A DNA stretch of 64,000 nt from positions 2,342,412-2,406,411 of the forward strand of contig JASKMD010000027.1 of assembly GCA_030144725.1 (NCBI GenBank), read 5' to 3'. Position numbers and translations under genes: made by a program. Numbering within the stretch: the first letter of the stretch is position 1; each line of letters opens with the position of its first letter. This DNA is from Haematococcus lacustris. Taxonomy: Eukaryota; Chlorophyta; Chlorophyceae; Chlamydomonadales; Haematococcaceae. The notes beneath the pieces are model-generated. The model was not told the DNA's origin. It did not search any database and worked only from the letters and a program-made list of their open reading frames with translations. Positions 32,861 to 41,137 of this stretch are shown here, piece by piece.

Positions 32861-33988
32861 ATGCAGCGCTCAGTGATGGGCAATAACTGGGCCGAGCCTG
32901 TCTTTGTAACAAGCGGCGGTGAATTTATACGGCCCGGTCAGGGTAGCGAGTCCAGCCCAATCACCGAAGAGTCCCGTGAAACGTGCCTGGCGACCTGCGA
33001 CTTCCTGGTCCTCAGCATCGACTCAGAAACCATATTCTCGCATCTATCACCTCGCCACTTGGATGCTCTGAGTGGACGTCGGCAGCGTCTATCGCTAATG
33101 CTGACCCTGGAGCAGCGACTGGGTCCAACCATGACCAGGTGCAGAGTGGAGGGGGTGATTGGGTTCCTGGGCTACTGTGAAGCAGTCCAGAGCGTGGAGA
33201 TAAGACTCATCATGGACGAGCACACGGCAGAGGAGCCCACGTATGAGCAGCTGCCAGTGGGGGCCTGGTTGGCGGAGAGGCTGATGTCCAACTTCCCCAA
33301 CTGCCATGTGTTGGGTATCAAGCCTTTCCTGATGCGGCATTCAGAGCTGGAGGAACTCCTCAGCCACCACCTGGTTGTGGGGCGCATCAGACATCTGGAC
33401 ATCCAAACAGCCATCCTGACTGGCAGGGACAGGGATGTTCCTTATGAGTGGGTGGAACCAGCTTTGGGGCTGACCACCTTGATAGCCACCTACCTGGGCC
33501 CCCTCCCCATCTCCCTACGTGACCGCACCTGCAACCTTGTGAAGCTGAGCGTCACAGAGATGCACCTAACAGACGTGGGCAACCTACCACAGTCAGTCAC
33601 CACCCTACTGATATCTGAGCTCAACGTCGCCCTACCAGAGCTGAATATGGCGGCCTTGACCAGGGGTGTGGCTGACCTCAGCTCCGGCCGGTTTGGGCGT
33701 CAGGATATAGGGTTGCTGGCCATGGCCATCACGAGCAAGAAAGGGTGTGCACAAGCAGCAGCCCTATTGCCCCTGGTGGGACGGTTTAGGGAGGCCTTGG
33801 TGGATGTGGGGGAGCCAAGCCAGGTGATTCATTGTGATGTGGTGAGGGCTGTGATTCCAATCTTGAAAGGGTGTGCTGGGGTCCAGTTCAGGAATGCCCC
33901 GTGCTCCCTGTATTCATGGCAAGAGTGGGCAGTGAAGAATGCCATGGCTCCGGGTGCGGCGTTCATCGTACGTTATGCGTTATACTGA
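32861..33988 (+). CDS. F-box/leucine-rich-like protein, subfamily I, with degenerate F-box
   Basis: A frame of 375 residues from the Met at 32861 (the frame is open into the palindrome array, which I exclude) to a TGA. From residue about 50 on it is a clear relative of 29665-30810 and of the 13874 pseudogene: SETIFSHLSPRHLDALSGRR, RCRVEGVIGFLGYCEAV, EPTYEQLPVGAWLAERLM, NLVKLSVTEMHL, LPLVGRFREALVDV. The amino end lacks a convincing F-box; only FIRPGQG and ETCLATCD align with FIRAGAG and EACYLNCD of its relative. The palindrome block just upstream may have replaced its promoter. Whether the protein still has an SCF role is doubtful. Confidence 0.6.
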   Translation: MQRSVMGNNWAEPVFVTSGGEFIRPGQGSESSPITEESRETCLATCDFLVLSIDSETIFSHLSPRHLDALSGRRQRLSLMLTLEQRLGPTMTRCRVEGVIGFLGYCEAVQSVEIRLIMDEHTAEEPTYEQLPVGAWLAERLMSNFPNCHVLGIKPFLMRHSELEELLSHHLVVGRIRHLDIQTAILTGRDRDVPYEWVEPALGLTTLIATYLGPLPISLRDRTCNLVKLSVTEMHLTDVGNLPQSVTTLLISELNVALPELNMAALTRGVADLSSGRFGRQDIGLLAMAITSKKGCAQAAALLPLVGRFREALVDVGEPSQVIHCDVVRAVIPILKGCAGVQFRNAPCSLYSWQEWAVKNAMAPGAAFIVRYALY

Positions 33989-34386
33989 CATGCTGCCACC
34001 CTGCTGCTTAGTCCTGGTATGGTATAGGAATGAATGTAGAGGTAGAGGCGAAGGTCATGGAGAATGAACAAAGAGTTAACAACGTCGTACACCGTTTGTA
34101 GTTGTAGCCAATGCATGTAACTGGCCTCAGAGAGTCTCGCCGGTGCACACAGCCACTCTACTGCATAGGGAACTGTATGAGTGCCTACTGCATCTGGACC
34201 AACATACAAGTTACTAAGAAAGCACGTCCCTGAGGATAGAAGTCACATGCTTTATTAAGTCACGAACAGGGATGTCAGCCTTACAAGAAACACGCCATGC
34301 AACTAGGTTGAACATGTAAGCCCACACATGTGGAAGACCACACGTCGTTTGATCTGGGAGTGGGCTATGTATGTTCACACGACAAT
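33989..34386. other. Spacer, no gene recognised
   Basis: 3' flanks of two convergent genes. Nothing distinctive is seen. Confidence 0.3.
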
Positions 34387-35649
34387 CTAGCGCACCCAAT
34401 GCACACGCAAGGCATGCTGACCCGTCAGGTTCACGAGGACATCAATACCATCAGCAAACGTGGGATAACACTGAATGTAGATGTCCATGGCCCTGCACCC
34501 CTCACGACTGCCCACTGCCCGCAGATCATCAACCACCCAGCCATGATTGCACTGGATAAAATGCACCTCAGTGATGGACGGCATGTCATCCACGATGAAC
34601 TGCCACAGCTGCGGGGATGATTCCAGCACTGCATACTTGACACTCAAAGTGTGGATCCCTCCACACAAGGGTGCCACTGCTGCCACAGCTGCCGCATCAA
34701 AGGGCTTGTTGTTCCATGCATCACCCCAGCAGGCCTGCAACTGATCAAAGCACCCGTTCAGAGGCAGCAGGGCGGCAATGTACGCATCCAAATTCTCTGT
34801 GGCCACAAACACACTGAGATTCAGCACATAAACCTGTGGCCGCACAAGCACACCATCAGCAAAGCTGGAAGCCATGGCTGTGACAGCTGACAATGGGTGG
34901 TACACCGTGGACACAGTTAGACACCCAATATACACAGCCTCAGAGACGGCATGGAGAGGCAGCTTGCTGACGGTGATGCTCTCCATGTTGTCCACATGCA
35001 GCGTACGCCAGCTGCATGGTGCGTCACGCAAAGATACCCGCAGCTGGTCCAGGCTGCTGACATGAAGGGAGCGAAGGGATAGAGAGGCCTGGACAAAGGC
35101 AGCGACTTGAGCTGGACTGGCTGGTAGCACCTGGGCTGTGCTGATGTCCACATGGGTGAGCAGGCTACAGAGAGCAGGTATGGAGAGCACACTGGCAGCC
35201 TGGTCAAGGCGAAGGCCAAGCCCATGGATGGTGAAGATATGGAGGCCGGGGAAGAACGCTACCATGCTATGAGCCAGCCAAGGCCCCAGCTGCAGCTGCA
35301 CACCCAAGACTCCTTCCAGCTGCACGGCATAGACGGTTGAGCAGGCCCCAAGCTCGTTCAACACATCCCTCAGCAGGCCTGTGACGAAAGTGGAGTCCAT
35401 GTTGTCACGTTGCCGGAATATCAGCTTCAGCGGCGCAGTCCTTGTGCGCAGCGCCGCCACGGCTGGCAGCTTCACGAATCGCTTCACTTCTACGCGGTCC
35501 AAGTAGATGGTGAGGGTCGCTAGGCGCGCTGTCAGGGTTGCGCCACAGGTGCGGCTGAACGCCATTACATCTGCCTTCGACATCAAGCGCGAGGCAATGT
35601 TGGCCAAGACTTCAGTGGGCAGGTGGCAGAACTGAGTAGCGGAAGCCAT
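34387..35649 (-). CDS. F-box-like / leucine-rich-repeat-like protein, subfamily II
   Basis: Single-exon frame of 420 residues. I use the Met at 35649 (MASATQFCHLPTEVLANIAS) because it places the F-box-like segment at the amino end; a longer frame starts at 35691. The segment continues FSRTCGATLTARLATLTIYL. Leucine-rich units follow (SLLTHVDISTAQVL, SLRSLHVSSLDQL, CSWRTLHVDNM, KLPLHAVSEAVYIG). The last two are close to LPLHAVRDVVHIG in 31070-32392, which ties the two genes together. The inferred role is a ubiquitin-ligase adaptor. It is paired head to head with 35787-37040. Confidence 0.65.
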   Translation of the reverse strand: MASATQFCHLPTEVLANIASRLMSKADVMAFSRTCGATLTARLATLTIYLDRVEVKRFVKLPAVAALRTRTAPLKLIFRQRDNMDSTFVTGLLRDVLNELGACSTVYAVQLEGVLGVQLQLGPWLAHSMVAFFPGLHIFTIHGLGLRLDQAASVLSIPALCSLLTHVDISTAQVLPASPAQVAAFVQASLSLRSLHVSSLDQLRVSLRDAPCSWRTLHVDNMESITVSKLPLHAVSEAVYIGCLTVSTVYHPLSAVTAMASSFADGVLVRPQVYVLNLSVFVATENLDAYIAALLPLNGCFDQLQACWGDAWNNKPFDAAAVAAVAPLCGGIHTLSVKYAVLESSPQLWQFIVDDMPSITEVHFIQCNHGWVVDDLRAVGSREGCRAMDIYIQCYPTFADGIDVLVNLTGQHALRVHWVR

Positions 35650-35786
35650 AGTGCAATTGCAATGAGTTACAACGATGGCACGGCACAACACTTACACAGA
35701 TCGATGCAAGTCATGTTTAACAGTACAACCGCAAGAGGCATGTGCATCACCCGGTACATCGCACACAGCAGCAATAGCGTCCCACG
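35650..35786. promoter_or_regulatory. Shared 137-bp upstream region of a divergent gene pair
   Basis: Two divergent starts are only 137 bp apart, so both promoters and 5' leaders must overlap. No motif is recognised. Confidence 0.4.
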
Positions 35787-37040
35787 ATGTCGCAACCCAC
35801 GGACAGCCCTAAGCGCCTTAGCGACATGCCCTATGGGATACTAGCTAAAATTGTCAAGTTGGTGACGGCGCTTCCCGTAGCTCGTCTTTTCAGCCGCTGC
35901 AGCCGGGACACCCTCACAGCTAGCCTATCAACTTGCACGACATTGGTGTTGTACATCGACGCCTACTCTGGCTTCCTGACACTGTCGGCCGCGGAGGCAT
36001 TCAGGACAAGGGCGGAGCCTGTCGTGCTGGTCTTGAAGCGGCGCGGTCTCTGGCCCAAGGCCGATTTCTCAGACCGCCTGGACAACATGATCGAAGACTT
36101 GGGCACCTGCCCAGCTGTCAACACAGTGCATCTCAAGGGAGAGTTTGATGTCCTACGCAACACGGACATTGAAAGCTGGCAGGACTTGCTGTCCACCAAC
36201 CTGCCCAACTGCACAGCTTTGAAGGTCAGCCTGCAGCTCGTCAACATCCAACATCTGACAAGGCTCCTGTCTCACTCAGCCATAGCTCAGCGGCTGACCC
36301 ATCTGGACCTCACCACAACCAACTGGATCGGCGACAACAACAACGGACTGTCAGCCTTTGTCAAGTCCAGCCTTAGCCTTCGTTCCCTACATGTCCCAAC
36401 TCTGGACGATCTGGAGGACTCCCTTGCTGATCAGGTCAGCATGTGGGACACGTTACATGTGGACAAGATGCACTGGGCCACATTGAGCAAGCTGCCAGCC
36501 CAAAATGGTTTGGTGGCAATACACATTGAGCGCTTGGATGGGTCCTGGGGTGGTGAGGGCTCTTCCATGGAGGGCTTTTATGCTGCCCATGTCAGTCACA
36601 ATCTGGTGGTCGATAAGTTGCGCATGAGGGTGGGAAGCTGCCCTCCTGTGGTAGCGGCAGCCTTGAAACCATTGCAAGGCTGCTTCAAGGAGGTGCAAGT
36701 GGAGTGTGGCAGCAGCGTCTACCGATCTCGCGTGTTTGCCAGTGATTTGGAAGCCTTGGCAGGTTTTGGTGGCATGTGCACTATGCTGCGTATTGAGCAT
36801 GCCCACATCCTCTCATCCGTTGAGCTGTGGAAGGCCGTCATAGTAGGCCTTCCCAAACTCAGCGGCGTGTGGCTGGATCAGTGCACGGGGTGCCATTATG
36901 ATGATGTTGCTTTGCACATAAAGCAAGTGGTGGAAGAAAATGTGTGCAATGAGGTGTCCATTTTCATTGACACCACACACATGGGGGGGGAGGAGCGCCT
37001 CATGGAGGATGTGTTTCCGTTGCATGTGAAGTGGCAGTGA
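35787..37040 (+). CDS. F-box-like / leucine-rich-repeat-like protein, subfamily II
   Basis: Single-exon frame of 417 residues ending at a TGA. The amino end is F-box-like (RLSDMPYGILAKIVKLV, then FSRCSRDTLTASLSTCTTLV). Units follow in the same order as its subfamily: LSAAEAFRTRAEPVVLVLKR, RLTHLDLTTTNW, SLRSLHVPTLDDLEDSL, WDTLHVDKM. The carboxy end has MEDVFPLHVKW. It differs enough from its neighbours to be an old duplicate. Function is inferred as above, with no direct evidence. Confidence 0.65.
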   Translation: MSQPTDSPKRLSDMPYGILAKIVKLVTALPVARLFSRCSRDTLTASLSTCTTLVLYIDAYSGFLTLSAAEAFRTRAEPVVLVLKRRGLWPKADFSDRLDNMIEDLGTCPAVNTVHLKGEFDVLRNTDIESWQDLLSTNLPNCTALKVSLQLVNIQHLTRLLSHSAIAQRLTHLDLTTTNWIGDNNNGLSAFVKSSLSLRSLHVPTLDDLEDSLADQVSMWDTLHVDKMHWATLSKLPAQNGLVAIHIERLDGSWGGEGSSMEGFYAAHVSHNLVVDKLRMRVGSCPPVVAAALKPLQGCFKEVQVECGSSVYRSRVFASDLEALAGFGGMCTMLRIEHAHILSSVELWKAVIVGLPKLSGVWLDQCTGCHYDDVALHIKQVVEENVCNEVSIFIDTTHMGGEERLMEDVFPLHVKWQ

Positions 37041-37518
37041 AGACTGCATCATCTGGCTACAACATTCATGATGACATACGCAGCGACATTGTGTGACCCT
37101 GCATGAATGAGACAATGAATGAACAAGCAACTGGTGAGCCAGTCATATGAGTGCCATGGTTCAATGAGTAACATGGCACCGGTTTCCACAATCATAGCTA
37201 GTATCATAGATAATTGACTAATGTTCTTGCAAACTGGTATACCTCCAAGCTAACCCTAACCCTGACCCAATCCCTAACCATAACCCTGACCCTGACCCTA
37301 GCCAGATGCGTACATAAATTTGCATGTCATTCAGTGCATGCAACATCAGCGAGACACCTAAGACACCCGAGCATTAGTTATAACCATCTCTTACATCAAG
37401 GACAATGGAACACTCGCAGCAAAGGTGATGTGTTTATATCTCAGCACATCCAATGCATTCAATCACAACCAGCTTCCTGAACCATATGCTGTACAATGCC
37501 TCATGTCCCTTTATGAAC
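37041..37518. other. Spacer with a short degenerate telomere-like tract
   Basis: Positions 37250-37305 read AACCCTGACCC, CCCTAACCATAACCC and similar variants of CCCTAA. No gene is seen. Confidence 0.5.
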
Positions 37519-38172
37519 CTAATGCCGGGACTTCTTGGTAGGTGAGTCATGATGCGGTACCTGGACATCATCATGGCATCCTTGCTCCTGAGAATCCATA
37601 ATAAGCACAGGCCAATCACCTGGCAAAGGAGGAGTGGACAGGTCATCCAATCCAACCCCTTCATCATTGTGCAGAACAATGGGTTGTGTAGGTGGGACGT
37701 CAGGGTATGGTTGGGTGGCAGGCACCATGTCCACCTCGTCCAGTTCAGATTCGGCCTCCAGTGGCAGATTATGTGCCACAGAAGGATGTGGTAGCCGATG
37801 AGCTTCTCCACTCAAACGAAGCGCAGGGCCAACTAGACAGGCGATGAGGGTCACCATGTTGAGAAAGCGGGTAGTGGCGACCAAGAATGGCAGGAGGGAT
37901 GTCAGTAGATTGATAACCAGCAGCTGCAGTTGTTGCTCCAGGTAGTTGTGGGTGCGTTGCAGCCGTAGTTGGGCTACCAAGCTGGGCGGATGTTGGTCTA
38001 AGTACTGCTGCAAGACACTAGGCGACACGGTATCACATGGTGATGGTGAACGTCGCAACGGAGCCTCGCGTAGAGGCTGTACGGGAGTGACGACAGCCTC
38101 CTGTTGCTGAGCCAATCGCTGCAAATCGACAGTAGTTGCCACGGAAGAGCTTCCGTTTGAAGTCGACATCAC
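37519..38172 (-). CDS. Unknown 217-residue protein beside the element B array
   Basis: A single frame starts MMSTSNGSSSVATT and ends SPTKKSRH. It has a Gln-rich coiled-coil-like start (LQRLAQQQEAV), a second helix-rich stretch (QLRLQRTHNYLEQQLQLL), a roughly 30-residue hydrophobic segment (VINLLTSLLPFLVATTRF) that might be membrane-spanning, then an acidic Pro-rich tail. I recognise no family. Its start lies about 80 bp from the phased palindrome array, which would therefore be its promoter region. It is probably an internal gene of element B. Confidence 0.45.
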   Translation of the reverse strand: MMSTSNGSSSVATTVDLQRLAQQQEAVVTPVQPLREAPLRRSPSPCDTVSPSVLQQYLDQHPPSLVAQLRLQRTHNYLEQQLQLLVINLLTSLLPFLVATTRFLNMVTLIACLVGPALRLSGEAHRLPHPSVAHNLPLEAESELDEVDMVPATQPYPDVPPTQPIVLHNDEGVGLDDLSTPPLPGDWPVLIMDSQEQGCHDDVQVPHHDSPTKKSRH

Positions 38173-38254
38173 CTGTTTACAGATATAACAAGTCTATCAC
38201 ATCCAACACATATGCAAGCATACTTAACGATGCAAGCCACACCTCATAATTGTT

Positions 38255-38912
38255 ATCTGTACAGACGCACCTCTAAGTATCTGTACAGATGCTATACTTA
38301 TCTATCTGTACAGACGCACCCATACGTATCTGTACAGATGCTCAATATTGCTATCTGTACAGACGCATCTATACCTATCTGTACAGATTATCACTATAGC
38401 AATCTGTACAGATGCTCTCATACGTATCTGTACAGATGTTATCTAATTATCTGTACAGATGCCCTTTTGTTTCATCTGTACAGATGTAACCAAAGCTATC
38501 TGTACAGATGGTAACTTTTACTATCTGTACAGATGCTCTATTGTAGAATCTGTAAAGACGCAATCCCAAATTTCTGTACAGATGCTTTACCTCGGCATCT
38601 GTACAGATAGACAACAGACAATCTGTACAGATGCTTCCTCTTCCTATCTGTACAGATGCGCCCCTACCTATCTGTACAGATATTTCTTAAGTATCTGTAC
38701 AGATACAGCCTATGTTCTATCTGTACAGATTACCAGAGGTTTATCTGTACAGATGCACGTATCTGAACAGACAGCTAGCTGGAATCTGTACAGATAACAA
38801 CAATTTCTATCTGTACAGATAAGAAGACGGCATCTGTACAGATGCCGCATATCCATGGGGCCATCGGCAAGCATCTGTACAGATGGCGGGCCCATTAGAG
38901 GGGCATCTGTAC
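38255..38912. repeat. Right subterminal array of element B (ATCTGTACAGAT)
   Basis: About 26 copies of ATCTGTACAGAT or ATCTGTACAGAC. The first twelve start at 38255, 38279, 38304, 38328, 38353, 38377, 38402, 38426, 38449, 38474, 38498 and 38523, that is 24 and 25 bp in strict alternation with one 23-bp step. The 12-13-base spacers are nearly all different. Confidence 0.93.
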
Positions 38913-39093
38913 TGATTCCCAAAAAGGGGGGGGTACCTCGCGCGCGGATCGTTGTATCTCCGCAACCGCTGCGAGTTAGGACTTCATTCAAGAGCGAGGT
39001 CCCCCTTAAACTCAACGTTCTATCGTCCTATCGGAGCAGAATGTCCTTCCGACGCAAAAAAGGCCCCCGCGTCGGCCTTATTTATCGTGAGTG
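38255..39093. mobile_element. Element B: right end of a CACTC element
   Basis: The terminus at 39093 read inward is CACTCACGATAAATAAGGCC, the same as the left end of element A, and the next 160 bp also match A. It interrupts the protease region of retroelement 2 in the middle of a coding frame (TA follows the end). No matching left end and no minus-strand continuation of that pol gene exist in the window, so B's left end is either beyond the window, in a gap, or lost. The F-box-like genes to the left may be its cargo. Confidence 0.75.
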
Positions 39094-39504
39094 TAACTGA
39101 ACAGCAGGTTCACCGGGGCGGGCTAAAGACAAAGTCTTATGCTCATATGACAGTGTAGCCTGATTAGCAAACAACCAATCATCACCCAAAAGCACGTCAT
39201 ACCCTTTTACAAACCGGGGCATGACAGTCAGCTTGCATCTTGCATGGTGCCCTGGCAGAGACAAAGGCACTGACACAAATCCATTGCAGGACAGTGACCC
39301 GTTGTCTGCAAGCAGCCAGGTACGCTCAACGGCATAGTTATACACAGGCAAATTATTTGCAGCGACAAAGTCTGCACTGACGAAAGAGTGTGTGGCTCCT
39401 GTGTCACACAGGAACATAGCCCGATGGCCATCAACAGTGCCTTCAAAAGAGAAATGCAAAGAGCCACCTTCAGCTGCAGATCCACAGATCAGGGCAGCAG
39501 GCAC
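39094..39504 (-). CDS. pol: Retroelement 2 aspartic protease, cut by element B
   Basis: The frame has LHFSFEGTVDGHRAMFLCDT, containing the start of the D-T-G-A active site, then SFVSADFVAANNLPVY and YDVLLGDDWL, typical of retropepsins of Ty3/gypsy Pol. Coding sequence ends at the element B terminus, whose first bases then add a false tail and stop. The close match to the protease of retroelement 1 (LHFSF, then LVANGQPVV against LLADNGSLS) puts both in one clade. Confidence 0.8.
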
Positions 39505-39577
39505 AGTTACAGCATCAATCTTCTGTACACCAGAACAGTTTTGGCTTACTGTCTGGGCAAGGTCCTATTTGCTGGTC

Positions 39578-40015
39578 TTAGCTGCGGGACCAGAGCTGCC
39601 AGGGCCAGGGCCAGGCCTGCCACGCTTGCCACTGCCACCACCATCCCTGCCACCACCATCCCTGTTGCTGCCGCCACCATTTCCTGCCACTGCCAGAGGC
39701 AGGCCTCTTTGCTTTAGCTGCACGCTTGGCTGCGATGGCCTCCTTGAGCTTCCTGACCAGAGTCAGGGTACCCAGCTCACGCTGGGCTTCCTCAGGGGAC
39801 AGGCCAGCTGCCTTCTTTGGGCAGTCTGGGACCCAGTGGCCATCCAGGCCACACCACAGACAGTTGGTAAGGGGCTCACCACCTGTGCTGCCGCGATCGG
39901 TTGCAGGGGTGGGCACAGGGGCAGATGGGCCAGGCCTCGATGGACCTCCAACTTCACGGCGCAAGGCCGCTACCTGTGGGGCAGGAATAACATGCTTTTT
40001 AGGGGGAGGGGGCAT
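39578..40015 (-). CDS. gag: Retroelement 2 Gag, nucleocapsid part with CCHC zinc knuckle
   Basis: The zinc knuckle is CLWCGLDGHWVPDC (C-x2-C-x4-H-x4-C). A basic Lys/Ala segment follows, then a Gly- or Trp-rich repeat depending on frame; the Gly-rich frame (NGGGSNRDGGG) is probably the original RNA-binding tail. It is out of frame with the capsid part at 40040, so a one-base change has broken it near 40050. Confidence 0.75.
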   Translation of the reverse strand: MPPPPKKHVIPAPQVAALRREVGGPSRPGPSAPVPTPATDRGSTGGEPLTNCLWCGLDGHWVPDCPKKAAGLSPEEAQRELGTLTLVRKLKEAIAAKRAAKAKRPASGSGRKWWRQQQGWWWQGWWWQWQAWQAWPWPWQLWSRS

Positions 40016-40039
40016 GGCAGCACCAGCACAGGCAACGAT

Positions 40040-40651
40040 AGCCTTATGGTTTTGAATAGATATTTAATAACATCATCCAGGGTGGGGTTGGTCAAGGCCA
40101 GAAGGTCCTTAGTGACTGGGGTGCGCAGGTCAGCTGCTAGGCCACGCATGAATGCGGATACCATCATAGCATTGTCCATGCACATGGTACCAGCTAATAT
40201 AAAGGTATTCCTGAAATCAGTGACATATGACTGTAAGGAAGTACCAGGTTTCATGGACAGGTTATGCCCAGATAACAGCTTCTGACGAGCTGAGTCAATA
40301 TCTTTAAATAGATCCTCACCAGTATATTGTATAAATTGTTCCTTAAGAACAGACCAAGTGGGATATGCTCCATTGGTGATAGCGCATGTATCTCTTATGG
40401 ATTGAAACCATAAGTCCCTTGCTCGACCGGTTAGGTACGAAGGGAAGAGGGCAGCAGGGTCGAAACCTTGCAAGGAGCAATAGAGCTCATAGTCCTCTAG
40501 AAATGTGATAGCACGACGGCCTGATGCAACGCTATTATCAGTCCATTTATCAGGAGGGGGTAACCCTTTCTTATAAGATGGAGGCTGATTATAATTAGGC
40601 ATATACATCATGGGTGCACCAGTATAGGCAGATGCATGGGGGGCTGTGAAG
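40040..40651 (-). CDS. gag: Retroelement 2 Gag, capsid part
   Basis: The frame has FLEDYELYCSLQGFDPAALF, RARDLWFQSI, LKEQFIQYTGEDLF, SLQSYVTDFRNTFILAG and MVSAFMRGLAADLRTPV, the order of conserved blocks in Ty3/gypsy (retrotrans_gag-like) capsids. Upstream it is interrupted at the Pro-Gly codons by the insertion of retroelement 3. The apparent start further upstream is LTR sequence and not part of this gene. The rest of Gag resumes at 55459. Confidence 0.8.
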
Positions 40652-40656
40652 CCAGG

Positions 40657-40849
40657 TGTAACGTGGGAAAGCGCCAGGCTATTATGCCAATAAGGCCGCC
40701 CGTTCGTATACCCTCTAATAACCAGTGTGTAGTAGGAAGTGTGGTGACCGGTGTCAAAAGCCGGGTTCGACTCCCGGAGATCTCTCCGTTGACTACGCCC
40801 TGAGGTCTTGAGCCACACAACCTATTATTCGCTGGTTTAACACGTAACA
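40657..40849 (+). repeat. 5' LTR of retroelement 3
   Basis: 193 bp, TG...CA. It contains CCGGGTTCGACTCCCGG at 40761-40777, a perfect tRNA T-arm-like hairpin with a 7-base TTCGACT loop. Confidence 0.92.
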
Positions 40850-40875
40850 ATGCTGTCCGACCGAGGCTGACGCCT
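40850..40875 (+). other. Primer-binding region of retroelement 3
   Basis: Directly after the LTR, ATGCTGTCCGACC matches 11 of 13 bases of ATGGTTTCCGACC at the same place in retroelement 2. This is where a tRNA primer should anneal; the tRNA was not identified. Confidence 0.4.
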
Positions 40876-41137
40876 CCGGGTCACAAAAATCGATTTCGAG
40901 GCGTTCGTCGTAGAAACCGCTTGCTCGGAATACCCCGAGTTTTTCAGCCGTGTGGAGCAGCATAACTGCTCGCAAACTGCCGCGGTAAACTCAGTTTTCC
41001 GTGGGAGCCGCATCAAGAGCTAATTCTCCAGCAATATCGCGACCAACTGTGGGATTGGTGGAAACGCAAGCATCAAATGGGTAAGTGAGCGCTTCAATAG
41101 CCGTTCGTCTGCCTTTTCATAGCCGTTCGTCAGCCCT

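Noticed and set aside
38255..38912. CRISPR-like array (short palindromic repeats with unique spacers)
   Set aside because: The repeats are only 12 bp, the spacers 12-13 bp, the DNA is eukaryotic, no cas genes exist, and the array lies at a transposon end. Subterminal protein-binding sites explain it better.
18577..39093. E and B as the two ends of one element
   Set aside because: Both visible ends face the same way (each is a right end), their sequences differ, and they lie in different retroelements.
40657..40849. A functional tRNA gene in the retroelement 3 LTR
   Set aside because: The T-arm is perfect, but no matching acceptor stem, D arm or anticodon arm could be folded.
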